DNA of 64,000 nucleotides, from assembly GCF_001544515.1 (NCBI RefSeq), contig NZ_FCOL02000003.1:124001-188000 (forward strand), given 5' to 3'. The number at the start of each line of letters is the position of its first letter. The stretch's first letter is position 1. Below the pieces are notes generated by a model. That model searched no databases, was not told the origin of the DNA, and was given only the letters and a program-made list of their open reading frames with translations. Below are positions 8,647 through 18,361 of the stretch, in pieces. A program made the translations under genes and the position numbers. This DNA comes from Caballeronia terrestris (GTDB lineage Bacteria; Pseudomonadota; Gammaproteobacteria; Burkholderiales; Burkholderiaceae).

Positions 8647-9584
8647 GCGGCCTCCCGATAAACAAAGCGAATATAAAGACGTGAAAGGACGATCGTCAGG
8701 ATCAGCAGCAGCACCGCCTGCGCGGATGCCATGCCCTGATCGAAGAGACGAAAACCCACGCGCTGGATGTAGATGCTGATGAACTCGGTCGCAGTGCCGG
8801 GGCCGCCGCGCGTCATCGTGAAGACGGCGTCGAACATCTTGAGCATGTCGGCGGAACGCAGGATCAGGATGGCGGTGAGACCGGGCAGCAGGTAAGGCCG
8901 TTGCAGATGCCACAGGATCTTGCTCCACTTCGGCGTTTCGAGGCGCGCCGCTTCCTCCGCTTCCTTCGGCACCATAGCGAGGCCGGCGAGCATGATCAGC
9001 GCGCAGAACGGCGTCCATTGCCAGATGTCCATGATCATCACGGAGACGAACGCGAGTGTCGGATCAGCAAGCCAGTCCTGCGGCGGAATGCCGAGAAGAC
9101 CCGTCAGGTAGTTCGCCACGCCGAACTGGCGGTTGAAGATCAAACGACCGATCAAGCCCACGACCGCATACGTCGTCGCCATCGGGATCACGAGGCTCAC
9201 GCGCGCTGCCGCGCGCATCCACGGGAGCGCCGTGCGATGCAGCATCAATGCGGCGAAGAGGCCGAGCGCGACTTCGATCGGCAGCGTAAGGCACAAAAAC
9301 AGCGCGGTGCGTCCGAGCGCGCCCCAGAACGACGGATCGGTCAGCGTCGCAATGTAGTTGTCGATCCCGATGAACGGCGTGCCCGAAGCGAGGTCAGCCA
9401 GCTTGTACTGATGAAACGAGTTGTAGAGCGCGAGCAAGAGCGGATAGATGCCGATCACGGCGAGCGCGAGGATCGCCGGGATCAGGAACCAGAAGGCGGG
9501 CGAACGCCGCCTCATGCGCGAGCGGTGCGGACGCGGGAGCGCATCCTTCGCGCCCGCCGCTGATGGAGCAGTACCGTTCGCCAT
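8643..9584 (-). CDS. Sugar ABC transporter permease (MalF type)
   Basis: 313 residues, ATG at 9584 preceded by AGGAGG. A basic N-terminus is followed by six hydrophobic segments starting FWFLIPAILALAVIGIYPLL. The EAA loop is KEAEEAARLETPKWSKILWHLQ-like, typical of CUT1 permeases. It lies 38 bases after the binding protein gene and overlaps the second permease by 4 bases. It forms the heterodimeric inner-membrane channel of the presumed polyol importer. Confidence 0.92.
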   Translation of the reverse strand: MANGTAPSAAGAKDALPRPHRSRMRRRSPAFWFLIPAILALAVIGIYPLLLALYNSFHQYKLADLASGTPFIGIDNYIATLTDPSFWGALGRTALFLCLTLPIEVALGLFAALMLHRTALPWMRAAARVSLVIPMATTYAVVGLIGRLIFNRQFGVANYLTGLLGIPPQDWLADPTLAFVSVMIMDIWQWTPFCALIMLAGLAMVPKEAEEAARLETPKWSKILWHLQRPYLLPGLTAILILRSADMLKMFDAVFTMTRGGPGTATEFISIYIQRVGFRLFDQGMASAQAVLLLILTIVLSRLYIRFVYREAA

Positions 9585-9622
9585 CTATCGCCTCCTGGGT
9601 TATATCGCCGATACTTGCTCGA

Positions 9623-10996
9623 TTATTTGAGCAGGGGCTTTTTGCCGTCGTAATAGCCTGCTTTCTTCAGGATGTCCTCGGTCTTCGTGCCGATGGTCTG
9701 CGCGCCTTCCTTGACCGTCACCTGTCCGAGCATGATCTTGCTGCCCCACTCGCCGATCACTTCCGACACCGCCGGCCATTCCGGGAAGCGCGGGCGATAA
9801 TCCGGTACGCCGCCCTGCCACGATTCGACCATCGGCTTCACGAACGGATACTTGTCCTGCACGGCCTTGTCCTGATAGACCGCGGTACGCGCGCTCACGC
9901 CACCCGCTTCGAGATAAGGCTTCGCCATTTCCTCGGACGTGATCCACTGGATGAAGAGCCACGACGCCGCCTGCTTCTTCGCATTCGACTTCGCGTTCAC
10001 CGCGAGCGAGAAGCCGCCGAGCGCGGGCTTGAGCCCCGCCGCGCCCTTGGGTTCGGTCGTGATCGCGAGGCAGTCGCCGATCTTCGACTTGCTCGGATCG
10101 GTGAGCGTCGGATAGAACGCCGACCACTCGGTGATCATCGCAACCTGCCCTTGCGCGAGCGCGTTCACGGCTTCGGCGTGATCGAAGTCGACGATGCCCG
10201 GCGGCATGTACTTCATCAGCTTCTGCCGGTATTCGAGCCCCGCCTGCGATTGTGGCGACATCAGGTTCGACTTGAACTTCGCATCGAGCAGCGACCCGCC
10301 GTTTGGCCAAAGAACACGCATGAAGCTGTCCGCCGATTGCGTCTCGCCGCGCCGCGATTGCAGCGCGAATGCGAACTGGTTCTTGTCCGGCTTCGTGAGT
10401 TTCGGCGCATACGTGTTGAGCAATTCGTCCCACGTCTTCGGCGGTTCACTGAAACCCGCGTCCTTCAGCATGCACTTGTTGTAGAACATCAGGCCCGAGT
10501 AGTTATCGAACGGCAGGCCATACGTCGTCTTGTTCCAGGAGCCGAACGAATCGAGCAGGATCGGGAAAAAACCCGGCAGGTTGAGTTTCGGATCAGCGAG
10601 CTTCGGGTTGTCGGTGAAGGTTTTGATCGGCACGAGCCACTTGTTGCTCGCGAATTCGCCGATCCACACCACGTCCACGAGCACGATGTCCTGATCGCCG
10701 CCGCCGACGAAGTTGAGCACTTCCTTTTCGCGCGTGTTCTCGTAGGGAATCACTTCCCAGCGCACCTTGATGCCCGTCTCCTTCTCGAACTGCGGGATCA
10801 GTTTCTGCGCCGCCTTGTAGCCCGGACGGTCGAGGAAGATCGCCTTGATGGTCGTGCCCGAAAACGGCTCGGCGGCTTCCTTGAGGGTCCACGCATGAGC
10901 GTTCGATGCGGCGAGGAGCGATGCGGTGGCCGTCATGAACATCACGGCGGTGGCCTGCTTGAACATCGTGAGGCGGGGCGTAAAGCGCTGATTCAT
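9623..10996 (-). CDS. ABC transporter substrate-binding protein (polyol/sugar, CUT1)
   Basis: 457 residues with AAGGAG upstream of the ATG at 10996. A cleavable signal peptide ends at AHA-WT (about residue 35). The mature protein has the SBP family 1 layout: [17 protein letters not shown], the [17 protein letters not shown] segment, and the [10 protein letters not shown] hinge region. It is the first gene of the leftward polyol operon and faces the divergent ATPase gene. Periplasmic high-affinity binding of a polyol is inferred from the dehydrogenases downstream, not from the binding residues. Confidence 0.9.
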   Translation of the reverse strand: MNQRFTPRLTMFKQATAVMFMTATASLLAASNAHAWTLKEAAEPFSGTTIKAIFLDRPGYKAAQKLIPQFEKETGIKVRWEVIPYENTREKEVLNFVGGGDQDIVLVDVVWIGEFASNKWLVPIKTFTDNPKLADPKLNLPGFFPILLDSFGSWNKTTYGLPFDNYSGLMFYNKCMLKDAGFSEPPKTWDELLNTYAPKLTKPDKNQFAFALQSRRGETQSADSFMRVLWPNGGSLLDAKFKSNLMSPQSQAGLEYRQKLMKYMPPGIVDFDHAEAVNALAQGQVAMITEWSAFYPTLTDPSKSKIGDCLAITTEPKGAAGLKPALGGFSLAVNAKSNAKKQAASWLFIQWITSEEMAKPYLEAGGVSARTAVYQDKAVQDKYPFVKPMVESWQGGVPDYRPRFPEWPAVSEVIGEWGSKIMLGQVTVKEGAQTIGTKTEDILKKAGYYDGKKPLLK

Positions 10997-11097
10997 TCCT
11001 GTCTCCTTGGTTTTTCTCGAGCGGTGGATGCGTTCGCGCGCTGCATTTTTCCGGGGGCCGGCGACGTAACCGGACGTCAGGGTGACCTTGTGCGTTT

Positions 11098-11129
11098 CAC
11101 TTGTAATTCCGGTTTTACAATTGTATATT
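11098..11129 (+). promoter_or_regulatory. Promoter with overlapping operator for the ABC ATPase gene
   Basis: TTGTAA at 11101-11106 and TATATT at 11124-11129 are spaced by exactly 17 bases, a good sigma-70 promoter pointing at the ATPase gene. TTGTAA and TTACAA (11115-11120) form an inverted repeat with 8 bases between, and TACAATTGTA (11116-11125) is a perfect palindrome between -35 and -10. A bound repressor would block the promoter. The SorC regulator of the locus is the likeliest occupant. Confidence 0.55.
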
Positions 11130-11260
11130 TTGACGCGAAGACGTTGTCAAGAACAAAATCGAAAAGCATTCGATGCTGCGCTGCGGTGTGAAGCGGCCAG
11201 CGCGACAGTCAACGGACCCTCTCGCTCGCCAGGGCGCTGGACCTTTGCAGGAGACGATGC

Positions 11261-12382
11261 ATGAGCGCAGTCCATTTGCAGCAGATCCGCAAGACGTTTG
11301 CGGGTACGGAAGTGCTGAAGGGTATCGACATCGAAATCGTCGACCGGGAGTTCATGGTTTTCGTCGGACCGTCGGGCTGCGGAAAGTCCACGCTGCTGCG
11401 CACCATCGCGGGTCTGGAGGAAAGCGATTCAGGGCAAGTCCTGATAGGCGGCGAAGACGTGACCGACCTTGAACCGTCGCATCGCGGCGTCGCGATGGTG
11501 TTCCAGTCCTATGCGCTTTATCCGCACATGTCGGTCTACGAGAACATCGCGTTCGGGCTGCGCATGCTGAAGTTGCCTGAAGCCGAGATCAAGGACCGCG
11601 TGCAGCGCGCCGCGCAAATCCTGCAGATTGGGCAGTTGCTCGAACGCAAGCCGCGTGCGCTTTCGGGCGGGCAGCGTCAGCGCGTGGCGATCGGCCGCTC
11701 GATCGTGCGCGAGCCGAAGGTCTTTCTCTTCGACGAGCCTCTGTCGAACCTCGATGCCGCGCTGCGTGTGCAAATGCGGCTCGAACTCATCAAGCTGCAC
11801 AAGCAACTCAACGCGACGATGATCTATGTCACGCACGACCAGACCGAAGCGATGACGATGGCCGATCGCATCGTCGTGTTGAATCACGGCAAGGTCGAGC
11901 AGGTCGGCACGCCGCTCGAGCTGTATCGCACGCCGCATAACCGCTTCGTCGCGGGCTTCATCGGCTCGCCGAAGATGAATTTCATGGACGTGCGTGTGCT
12001 GCGCGCCGACAGTGCAGGCGTGACGATCGAATTGCCCGGCGGCGCGCCGCTCACGCTGCCGTTCACCGGCCAGGCGGTGAAGGCAGGCGAGGCGCTCACG
12101 CTCGGCATCCGGCCCGAGCACTTCGTCGAGTCGGGCGGCGGGGATATCGATAGCGGACTTGCCGGCGAGGTCATGGTGATCGAGCATCTCGGCGGTGAGA
12201 CGCTCTTGCATGTGCGCTTGCCGAACGATCTCGTGATCCAGGTGAAGGGCTCGGGGGAATCGACGGCGGTCGACGGTCAGCGCATCAACGCGGGCTTCAG
12301 CATTCGTCACGTGCACCTGTTCCGCGAGGACGGCAGCGCGCTGGAACGCATGCGGCCGGTTGCGCAGACGGCGGCCGTGTGA
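11261..12382 (+). CDS. ABC transporter ATP-binding protein (MalK/UgpC type)
   Basis: 373 residues, GGAG upstream of the ATG. Walker A GPSGCGKST is at 36-44, signature LSGGQ at 134-138, Walker B VFLFDEP near 154-160 and the H-loop THDQTEAMT soon after. A C-terminal MalK-like regulatory domain (FIGSPKMNFM onward, TOBE-type LGIRPEH) fills the last 130 residues. It is transcribed away from the rest of the transporter genes across a 264-base divergent region and energises the two CUT1 permeases. Its stop abuts the stop of the convergent LacI gene with no gap. Confidence 0.93.
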   Translation: MSAVHLQQIRKTFAGTEVLKGIDIEIVDREFMVFVGPSGCGKSTLLRTIAGLEESDSGQVLIGGEDVTDLEPSHRGVAMVFQSYALYPHMSVYENIAFGLRMLKLPEAEIKDRVQRAAQILQIGQLLERKPRALSGGQRQRVAIGRSIVREPKVFLFDEPLSNLDAALRVQMRLELIKLHKQLNATMIYVTHDQTEAMTMADRIVVLNHGKVEQVGTPLELYRTPHNRFVAGFIGSPKMNFMDVRVLRADSAGVTIELPGGAPLTLPFTGQAVKAGEALTLGIRPEHFVESGGGDIDSGLAGEVMVIEHLGGETLLHVRLPNDLVIQVKGSGESTAVDGQRINAGFSIRHVHLFREDGSALERMRPVAQTAAV

Positions 12383-13414
12383 TCAGGTCGTCTCGCGCGC
12401 GACCAGTTCAAAGCTGACGTCGGTCAGGTTCCTCCCCGGCGCGCCGCCGAGCCGCTCGATCAGACAGCGTGCCGCCGTCGCGCCGATGCGTTTGCCGTCG
12501 ACGCGCACACTGGTAAGCGCAGGCGTCGTGTCGGCGGCGAATTCTAGGTCGCCGAAGCCGCACACGGCGAGGCGATCCGGTATCGCGATCCCGAGCTTGC
12601 GCGCTTGCGAAACCACTCCGAGCGCGAGCAGGTCGGAGCTGCAAAAGATCGCATCGACGTCCGGTGCCTGCGCGAGAATGCGCTGCAATCCATCGCGGCC
12701 GAGCGCGACCGAACTCGGTGGCGATACGATCACCTCGGCCACATCCATAGCGAGCGTATCGACGAAACCGCGCCGCCGCGCGAGCGCGCGATTGTCGCTG
12801 GCCGACACGAGCGCGGGACGCTGCACGCCGCGCGCGATGAAATGCTCCGCCACTGCCGCGCCGATCGCGTAGTGCGAGAACCCGACCAACATATCGATCG
12901 GATGCTCGGTCATGTCCCACGTTTCGACGATCGGGATGCCGATCCTGAGCAGGCGCGCGCGCAGCGTCGCCGTATGCGCGACGCCCGTCAGCAGCACGCC
13001 TTCGGGACGGCGGCTCAGCACCGCATCGAGAAGCGTGTCCTCGTCCTCGTCGCTGTAGCCCGAGAGGCCGAGCAGCACCTGATAGCCCGCGCGCGACATC
13101 GTGTCGCTGAACACCTGGACGCTCTCGGAGAATAGCGAATGCGCGACCGTCGGCACGATGGCGGCGATCAGCCGCGACTTCGCCGACGACAACCCGCCCG
13201 CCAGCCGGTTCGGCACATACCCGAGTTCCTGCACAGCCTGGCGCACGCGCAGGAGCGTCTCTGGCGCGACCGTTTGCGGCGCATTGAACACGCGCGAGAC
13301 GGTAATCGGCGAGACGCCCGCCGACGCCGCGACATCGGTGATGCGGATGCCTTTCGGCGCACTGCGCGAGCGCCTGACAGATTCGACCGGTTTGTCGGCG
13401 GACATCGACGTCAC
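12383..13414 (-). CDS. LacI-family transcriptional regulator
   Basis: 343 residues. The start is a GTG at 13414 overlapping the MFS stop (GTGA). The HTH reads ITDVAASAGVSPITVSRVFN (about 24-43), with the hinge helix YVPNRLAGGLSS after it, then a periplasmic-binding-protein-like sensor core. The class resembles GntR/gluconate-type LacI repressors. It is the last gene of the sugar-acid operon, so it probably autoregulates it through the two LacI-type operators at 17288-17326. The effector would be a sugar acid or its 2-keto-3-deoxy derivative (inference). Confidence 0.9.
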   Translation of the reverse strand: MTSMSADKPVESVRRSRSAPKGIRITDVAASAGVSPITVSRVFNAPQTVAPETLLRVRQAVQELGYVPNRLAGGLSSAKSRLIAAIVPTVAHSLFSESVQVFSDTMSRAGYQVLLGLSGYSDEDEDTLLDAVLSRRPEGVLLTGVAHTATLRARLLRIGIPIVETWDMTEHPIDMLVGFSHYAIGAAVAEHFIARGVQRPALVSASDNRALARRRGFVDTLAMDVAEVIVSPPSSVALGRDGLQRILAQAPDVDAIFCSSDLLALGVVSQARKLGIAIPDRLAVCGFGDLEFAADTTPALTSVRVDGKRIGATAARCLIERLGGAPGRNLTDVSFELVARETT

Positions 13415-14733
13415 CGCGGCGATGAAGACGCCGCGAGCGCCAGCGCCGCCTTGCTACGCCGCATCAAAATCAGCGTAATGATCGCGAAAATCATGAGGCA
13501 GGTCGCGGGAATCAGCATCGGCGCCTTGACGCTGCCGCTCGTCTGCCGCACCCACGGCACGAGATTCTGCGCAATGAATCCGCCGACGTTGCCGATAGAA
13601 TTGATCGCCGCGATGCCGGCCGCAGCGCGCGCGCCGGTGAGGAACTTGGGCGGCATCGTCCAGAAGCATGGCAGCAGCAGGTACATGCAAGGCGCGCCGA
13701 GACACAGCGCTGCGAAGCGCAACGTATTCGTCGGCAGGAACACACTGCCAAGAAAGAACATCACGCCCAGCAATGCTGCCGCGAGCATCGCGCCCATCGT
13801 TCGGTTGCCGGCGCGCAGCTTCGCGGGCAACCACGCGAGGACGATCGTCGCGGCGAGCCACGGCACGATGTTGAGCATGCCGTTGGTCGTGTTGCTCACG
13901 CCGAATCCCTTCACGAGCGTGGGCAGCCAGTAGCTCACGCCGTACACCGAGATCGACAGCATCATGTAGTAGAGCGCCATGCCGATCACGCGCGGCTCGG
14001 TCAGCACGCTCAGCAGATGCGAGCCGCCGCCCTCCTTGCGCCGCGCGAGCGCGCGCTCGGTTTCGAGCGTGTCGGCGAGCCATTTCTTCTCGGGATCGGA
14101 GAGGAACTTCACCTTCAACGGCGATACGGGCAGATACAAGAGCACGACGCCGGTCAACAGCACCGAAGGCAAGCCGGTCACGATGAAAACGAGCTGCCAG
14201 CCTTGCAGGTCGAAAAGGCCGCCCTTGTCGAGCAGATAGCCGCAGATCGGCGCGCCGACCATGTTGCCCAAGCTGCTGCCAAGCGTGAAGTAGCCGAGCA
14301 TGCGTACGCGCTGACGGGCTGGGAACCATAGCGTCATGTAATAGATGACGCCCGGATACAGCCCCGCTTCCGATGCCCCGAGCAAAAAGCGCAGCACGTA
14401 GAACATCGTGGCGCTCTTCGTGAACGCGAGCAGGATCGTGACGACACCCCACGTCAGCATGATGCGTGCGATCCAGCGCGGAGCGCCGTACTTGTGCAGC
14501 ATCACGTTGCTCGGAATCTCGAAGATCAGATAGCCGATGAAGAAGAGCGACGCGCCGAGCCCGTACGCGACTTCGCTTAAGCCGAGGCTTTCGAGCATCT
14601 GAAGCTTCGCGAAGCCGACGTTCGAGCGGTCGATATAGGCGACGAGATAGAGAAGCCCCAAGAGCGGCATCAGCCGCAACGCGAGCTTGTTCATCAGACG
14701 CGGCTCGTCGATCGTCTGCGTCGTCGTGTTCAT
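13411..14733 (-). CDS. MFS transporter, anion:cation symporter family (sugar acid uptake)
   Basis: 440 residues with GGAGGAG before the ATG. Twelve hydrophobic segments. N-terminal motif YLVAYIDRSNVGFAKLQM is diagnostic of the ACS (GudP/ExuT/tartrate) branch, as are GYLIFEIPSNVML and GASEAGLYPGVIYYMTLWFP. Inner-membrane uptake of a carboxylated sugar with H+ is the expected role, which fits the dehydratase and RraA-like genes upstream in the same operon. Confidence 0.9.
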   Translation of the reverse strand: MNTTTQTIDEPRLMNKLALRLMPLLGLLYLVAYIDRSNVGFAKLQMLESLGLSEVAYGLGASLFFIGYLIFEIPSNVMLHKYGAPRWIARIMLTWGVVTILLAFTKSATMFYVLRFLLGASEAGLYPGVIYYMTLWFPARQRVRMLGYFTLGSSLGNMVGAPICGYLLDKGGLFDLQGWQLVFIVTGLPSVLLTGVVLLYLPVSPLKVKFLSDPEKKWLADTLETERALARRKEGGGSHLLSVLTEPRVIGMALYYMMLSISVYGVSYWLPTLVKGFGVSNTTNGMLNIVPWLAATIVLAWLPAKLRAGNRTMGAMLAAALLGVMFFLGSVFLPTNTLRFAALCLGAPCMYLLLPCFWTMPPKFLTGARAAAGIAAINSIGNVGGFIAQNLVPWVRQTSGSVKAPMLIPATCLMIFAIITLILMRRSKAALALAASSSPR

Positions 14734-14772
14734 GTGTCTCCTCCGCGCCGCGTTATTGCCAAGCCCTGGAAA

Positions 14773-15510
14773 TCAGCTCCGCTTCGCTTTCCACTCCTTG
14801 AACGCAGCAAGCGCTTCCTCGTTCGGCGGATAGGTGCCGCGCAGAATGCTGCCCGCCTCCACGCGCCCGATGATGAATTCCTCCATCAGCTCCTGCTCTG
14901 CAGCATCGCGCGCGACTTCCTCCGCGAGTTGACGCGGCACGATCACGACACCATCCACGTCGCCCACGACGATATCGCCCGGATACACCGCAACCCCGCC
15001 GCACGCGATCGGCACGTTCATGTCCACCGCGTGATGCTTCGCGAGATTAAGCGGCGCGCTTGCGCCCGCGCAAAAGAGCGGCAAGCCGATGTCGCCTATC
15101 GTGCCGCTGTCGCGCACGCAGCCGTCCGACACCATGCCCGCGACGCCGCGCACTTTGAGCCGCATCGTGAGGATCGATCCCGTCGATGCAACGGTGCGGT
15201 CGCCGCGACAGTCCTGCACGAGCACGCTGCCGGGCGGCGCGCTTTCTACTGCCTTGCGCTGCGGATGGTCAGGGTCCTGAAACACGCCGACGTGATCGAT
15301 ATCCTCGCGCGCCGGGATATTGCGCAGCGTGAACGCCGGGCCGACGAGATTCGGCGCACCCGGTGCAGGCTTCACGAGCGGCGCGACGCCCTGCAGGAAT
15401 ACGTTGCGCAGGCCGCGCTTGAAGAGCTGCGTAGTGAGCGTTGCGGTGCTGACGTGGCGAAGCTGTTCGAGGGCGGCGTCACTGACGGCGGTGGTTTCGA
15501 TGGAAGTCAT
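14773..15510 (-). CDS. RraA-like family protein, possible sugar-acid aldolase/decarboxylase
   Basis: 245 residues. RraA/HMG-aldolase fold: STATLTTQLFKRG near the N-terminus, the GPAFTLRN segment, and the active-site-type stretch GMVSDGCVRDSG with PLFCAGASAP after it, then PGDIVVGDVDGVVIVP. The family name comes from the RNase E inhibitor, but members beside dehydratases usually act on 2-keto acids. The Asp/Arg of the GCVRD motif used for metal and substrate binding in aldolase members are present. It lies 21 bases after the dehydratase gene, so cleavage or processing of the dehydrated 2-keto-3-deoxy acid is plausible but unproven. Confidence 0.8.
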   Translation of the reverse strand: MTSIETTAVSDAALEQLRHVSTATLTTQLFKRGLRNVFLQGVAPLVKPAPGAPNLVGPAFTLRNIPAREDIDHVGVFQDPDHPQRKAVESAPPGSVLVQDCRGDRTVASTGSILTMRLKVRGVAGMVSDGCVRDSGTIGDIGLPLFCAGASAPLNLAKHHAVDMNVPIACGGVAVYPGDIVVGDVDGVVIVPRQLAEEVARDAAEQELMEEFIIGRVEAGSILRGTYPPNEEALAAFKEWKAKRS

Positions 15511-15531
15511 GGTGTGGGTTCCGTGGGGAAG

Positions 15532-17274
15532 TCAGTGGATCTCGGGCTCGTCGCCGTGCGTTGCGGCAGCGGCCGGTTCTTCGAGAAAATCGAAATCGCA
15601 GCCCTTGTTCGCCTGCGTCACGTGCAGTTGATGCATCACGCCGAAGCCACGTTCGAAGTGGCGCTTCGGCGGCGTCCACGTCTCCCTGCGCGCGGCGAGT
15701 TCGGCGTCGCTGACTTCGAGATGCAGGCGCCGCGCATGGACGTCGAGCTCGATGACGTCGCCGTCCTTCACCAGCGCGAGCGGCCCGCCCACGAACGATT
15801 CCGGCGCGACGTGCAGCACGCACGCGCCATAGCTCGTGCCGCTCATGCGCGCATCGGAGATGCGCACCATGTCGCGCACGCCCTGCTTCAAGAGCTTCTG
15901 CGGGATCGGCAACTGGCCCCACTCCGGCATCCCCGGCGCGCCGACCGGACCTGCATGCTGCAGCACGATCACGGAATCCGCGGTGACGTCGAGCGCTTCG
16001 TCGTCGATGCGTGCTGCCATGTCCGCGTAATCCTTGAACACGACGGCCGGCCCGCGATGCTTCAGCAAATGCGATTCCATCGCCGCTGGCTTGATGACGG
16101 CGCCATCGGGCGCGAGGTTGCCTGTCAGCACCGCGAGGCCGTCGCTCGGGACGAGCGGATTGTCACGGCGGCGGATCACGTCGTCGTTGAAGATTTCCGC
16201 GCCCGCGATGTTCTCGCCGAGCGTCGTGCCGTTCACCGTCTTCTGCGTGCCGTCGATCAGTTCGCCGAGTTCCGCGAGCAGCGCGCGCAAGCCGCCTGCG
16301 TAGAAAAAATCCTCCATCAGGTACTGCCCGGCGGGGCGCAGGTTCGCGATCACCGGGGTGATGCGTGCAAGTTCGTCGAAGCGGGCGGTCGTGAGCGGCA
16401 CGCCCGCGCGGCGCGCGACCGCGACCAGATGCACGATCGCGTTGGTCGAGCCGGACATCGCGAGCACGGTGGTAATGGCGTTGTCGAACGACTTCGCGGT
16501 GAGGATGTCCGACGGCTTCACGTCGGTCCAAACCATCTCGACGATTCGCTGGCCTGTGAGGGACGCGAACTGCGCGTGGCGCGAATCGACCGCGGGGATC
16601 GACGAGAAACCGGGCAACGTGAGGCCCAGCGATTCGGCGGCGCTGGTCATCGTCGATGCGGTGCCCATCGTCATGCAGTGACCGGCTGAGCGCGCGATGC
16701 CGCTCTCGACGCCCTTCCACTCTTCCTCGGTGATCTTGCCCGCACGCAGTTCGGCCCAGTATTTCCACGTGTCCGAGCCGCTGCCGAGCATGCGGCCGTT
16801 CCAGTCGCCGCGCAGCATTGGACCGGCGGGCAGGAAGATGGCCGGAATGTCCATGCTGATCGCGCCCATCAGAAGGCCGGGTGTGGTCTTGTCGCAGCCG
16901 CCCATCAGCACGCAGCCGTCAAACGGATACGAGCGCAGCAGTTCCTCGGTTTCCATCGCGAGGAAGTTGCGGTAGAGCATCGTGGTGGGCTTCTGGAACG
17001 GCTCGGCGAGTGTCATCACCGGCATCTCGACGGGAAAGCCGCCCGCCTGCCAGATCCCGCGCTTCACTTCCTCCACGCGCTGCTTGAAGTGCGTGTGGCA
17101 CGAGTTGATCTCGCTCCACGTATTGACGACCGCGATCACGGGCTTGCCCATGTAATCCGACGAGTGATAGCCCATCTGCGCGGTGCGCGAGCGATGCCCG
17201 AACGAACGCAGGTCGTTCACGCCGTACCAGCGGTAACTGCGCAACTGTTCGGGGGTTTTGCGTGCTGAGGTCAC
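15532..17274 (-). CDS. IlvD/Edd-family dehydratase, L-arabonate dehydratase-like
   Basis: 580 residues. A GTG at 17274 has GGAG six bases upstream and is preferred over the ATG at 17286, which has no ribosome site. Iron-sulfur and Mg binding cysteines are seen in [17 protein letters not shown] and [31 protein letters not shown] and [25 protein letters not shown] resemble L-arabonate (and related D-sugar-acid) dehydratases rather than dihydroxy-acid dehydratase. It would convert an aldonate to the 2-keto-3-deoxy acid. First gene of a four-gene leftward operon preceded by two LacI-type operators. Confidence 0.85.
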   Translation of the reverse strand: MTSARKTPEQLRSYRWYGVNDLRSFGHRSRTAQMGYHSSDYMGKPVIAVVNTWSEINSCHTHFKQRVEEVKRGIWQAGGFPVEMPVMTLAEPFQKPTTMLYRNFLAMETEELLRSYPFDGCVLMGGCDKTTPGLLMGAISMDIPAIFLPAGPMLRGDWNGRMLGSGSDTWKYWAELRAGKITEEEWKGVESGIARSAGHCMTMGTASTMTSAAESLGLTLPGFSSIPAVDSRHAQFASLTGQRIVEMVWTDVKPSDILTAKSFDNAITTVLAMSGSTNAIVHLVAVARRAGVPLTTARFDELARITPVIANLRPAGQYLMEDFFYAGGLRALLAELGELIDGTQKTVNGTTLGENIAGAEIFNDDVIRRRDNPLVPSDGLAVLTGNLAPDGAVIKPAAMESHLLKHRGPAVVFKDYADMAARIDDEALDVTADSVIVLQHAGPVGAPGMPEWGQLPIPQKLLKQGVRDMVRISDARMSGTSYGACVLHVAPESFVGGPLALVKDGDVIELDVHARRLHLEVSDAELAARRETWTPPKRHFERGFGVMHQLHVTQANKGCDFDFLEEPAAAATHGDEPEIH

Positions 17275-17287
17275 GTCCGTCTCCATT

Positions 17288-17326
17288 TGGTAACGCTATC
17301 ATTCGCCGCGGATGGTAACGCTGTCA
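17288..17326 (-). promoter_or_regulatory. Two tandem LacI-type operators
   Basis: TGGTAACGCTATCA (17288-17301) and TGGTAACGCTGTCA (17313-17326) are direct copies 25 bases apart. Each is an imperfect palindrome centred on CG, the hallmark of LacI/GalR-family operators. They lie directly upstream of the dehydratase start and between it and the divergent ABM gene, so the LacI regulator encoded at the end of the operon is the obvious ligand. Confidence 0.7.
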
Positions 17327-17426
17327 TCGGATCGAGTCGCTCGGGGTTTGTACGGTGGGGCTGCGTTCTTCGTATCGTGTTTGCGCTTATCATCGACACA
17401 CCACCACGCACGCAGGAGCCAACCGC

Positions 17427-17741
17427 ATGTACATCGCCATGAATCGCTTCAAGGTCGCCCTCGGGTCCGAGTCTGCGTTCGAAGAACTCTGGACCTCGCG
17501 CGACACGCATCTGAAGGAAGTGCCCGGATTCGTCGAATTTCACCTGCTCAAGGGTCCGCAACGCGACGACCACGTGCTCTATTCGAGCCACACGATCTGG
17601 GCGAACTACGCCGCATTCGAAGGCTGGACCAAGTCCGACGCGTTTCGCGCCGCACACCGCAACGCGGGCAATGAAAGCCGGTCGCTCTATCTCGGGCATC
17701 CCGAGTTCGAGGGCTTCGAAGTCATTCAGACGGTGAAGTAG
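17427..17741 (+). CDS. Antibiotic biosynthesis monooxygenase (ABM) domain protein
   Basis: 104 residues; AGGAG lies before the ATG at 17427. A single ABM/IsdG-like ferredoxin-fold domain: MNRFKVALGSESAFEELW, VPGFVEFHLLKGP, and YSSHTIWANYAAFEGWTKSDAF. Small homodimeric proteins of this fold include heme-degrading and quinone-forming monooxygenases. The HTIWANYAAFEGW segment resembles HmoA/IsdG-like members, but the heme ligands cannot be confirmed. Divergent from the sugar-acid operon. Confidence 0.75.
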   Translation: MYIAMNRFKVALGSESAFEELWTSRDTHLKEVPGFVEFHLLKGPQRDDHVLYSSHTIWANYAAFEGWTKSDAFRAAHRNAGNESRSLYLGHPEFEGFEVIQTVK

Positions 17742-17748
17742 CTTCCCT

Positions 17749-18162
17749 ATGCGTCTGTTGCAGCGCAATGCGGCGGCCTGCGTGCTCGCTTTCGTAACAG
17801 CGGGTTGTGCCTCCGTGCAAGCGCCGCCTTGCGCGCGAAGTGAACAGAGCGCGGTCAGCGACCAGTTGTACTTCGGCACGTCGAGCGCCAACGGCGCGGT
17901 CACGCCGGCGCAGTGGGCGGCGTTCCTGCAATCGTCGGTGACGCCGCGCTTTCCTGCAGGGCTCACCGTGTGGCCCGCGTCCGGCCAATGGCGCGCCGCC
18001 GATGGTGCGATCATCCGCGAGGATTCATACGTGCTGACGCTCGTACACCCCGACGACGACCCCACCGACGCCGCCGTCCGCACCCTCATCGCCGATTACA
18101 AGGCGCGCTTCAGCCAGGAGGCGGTGCTGCGCGTCCGGTCGCATGCGTGCGCGTCGTTTTAA
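17749..18162 (+). CDS. DUF3574 lipoprotein
   Basis: 137 residues. Signal peptide with lipobox VTAGC (about residues 16-20). The mature part matches DUF3574: QLYFGTSSANG, AQWAAFLQSSVTPRFPAGLTV, ASGQWRAADGAIIREDSYVL. It starts 7 bases after the ABM gene, so the two may be cotranscribed. Function unknown; periplasm-facing lipid-anchored protein expected. Confidence 0.8.
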   Translation: MRLLQRNAAACVLAFVTAGCASVQAPPCARSEQSAVSDQLYFGTSSANGAVTPAQWAAFLQSSVTPRFPAGLTVWPASGQWRAADGAIIREDSYVLTLVHPDDDPTDAAVRTLIADYKARFSQEAVLRVRSHACASF

Positions 18163-18361
18163 ACAACAGCGTTGATCGCAATATTTCTCACATACCGGTG
18201 AAAATCGCTCGCTTGGCGAAGCCACGCGACGCGCCTACGATGGCTCCCAACGTCGAGCAAAGCTCCCGAATCTTGTCATTTCATTCCGGCGTGAACCATT
18301 TGACGCCGCGACGGCGATACGATGGCTTCGTCTCCCGACTCTCTCGCACGCGAAGCCCATC

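Noticed and set aside
7733..8665. Upstream extension of the SorC frame
   Set aside because: It is the alternative reading of the permease gene; the SorC domain starts at 7732.
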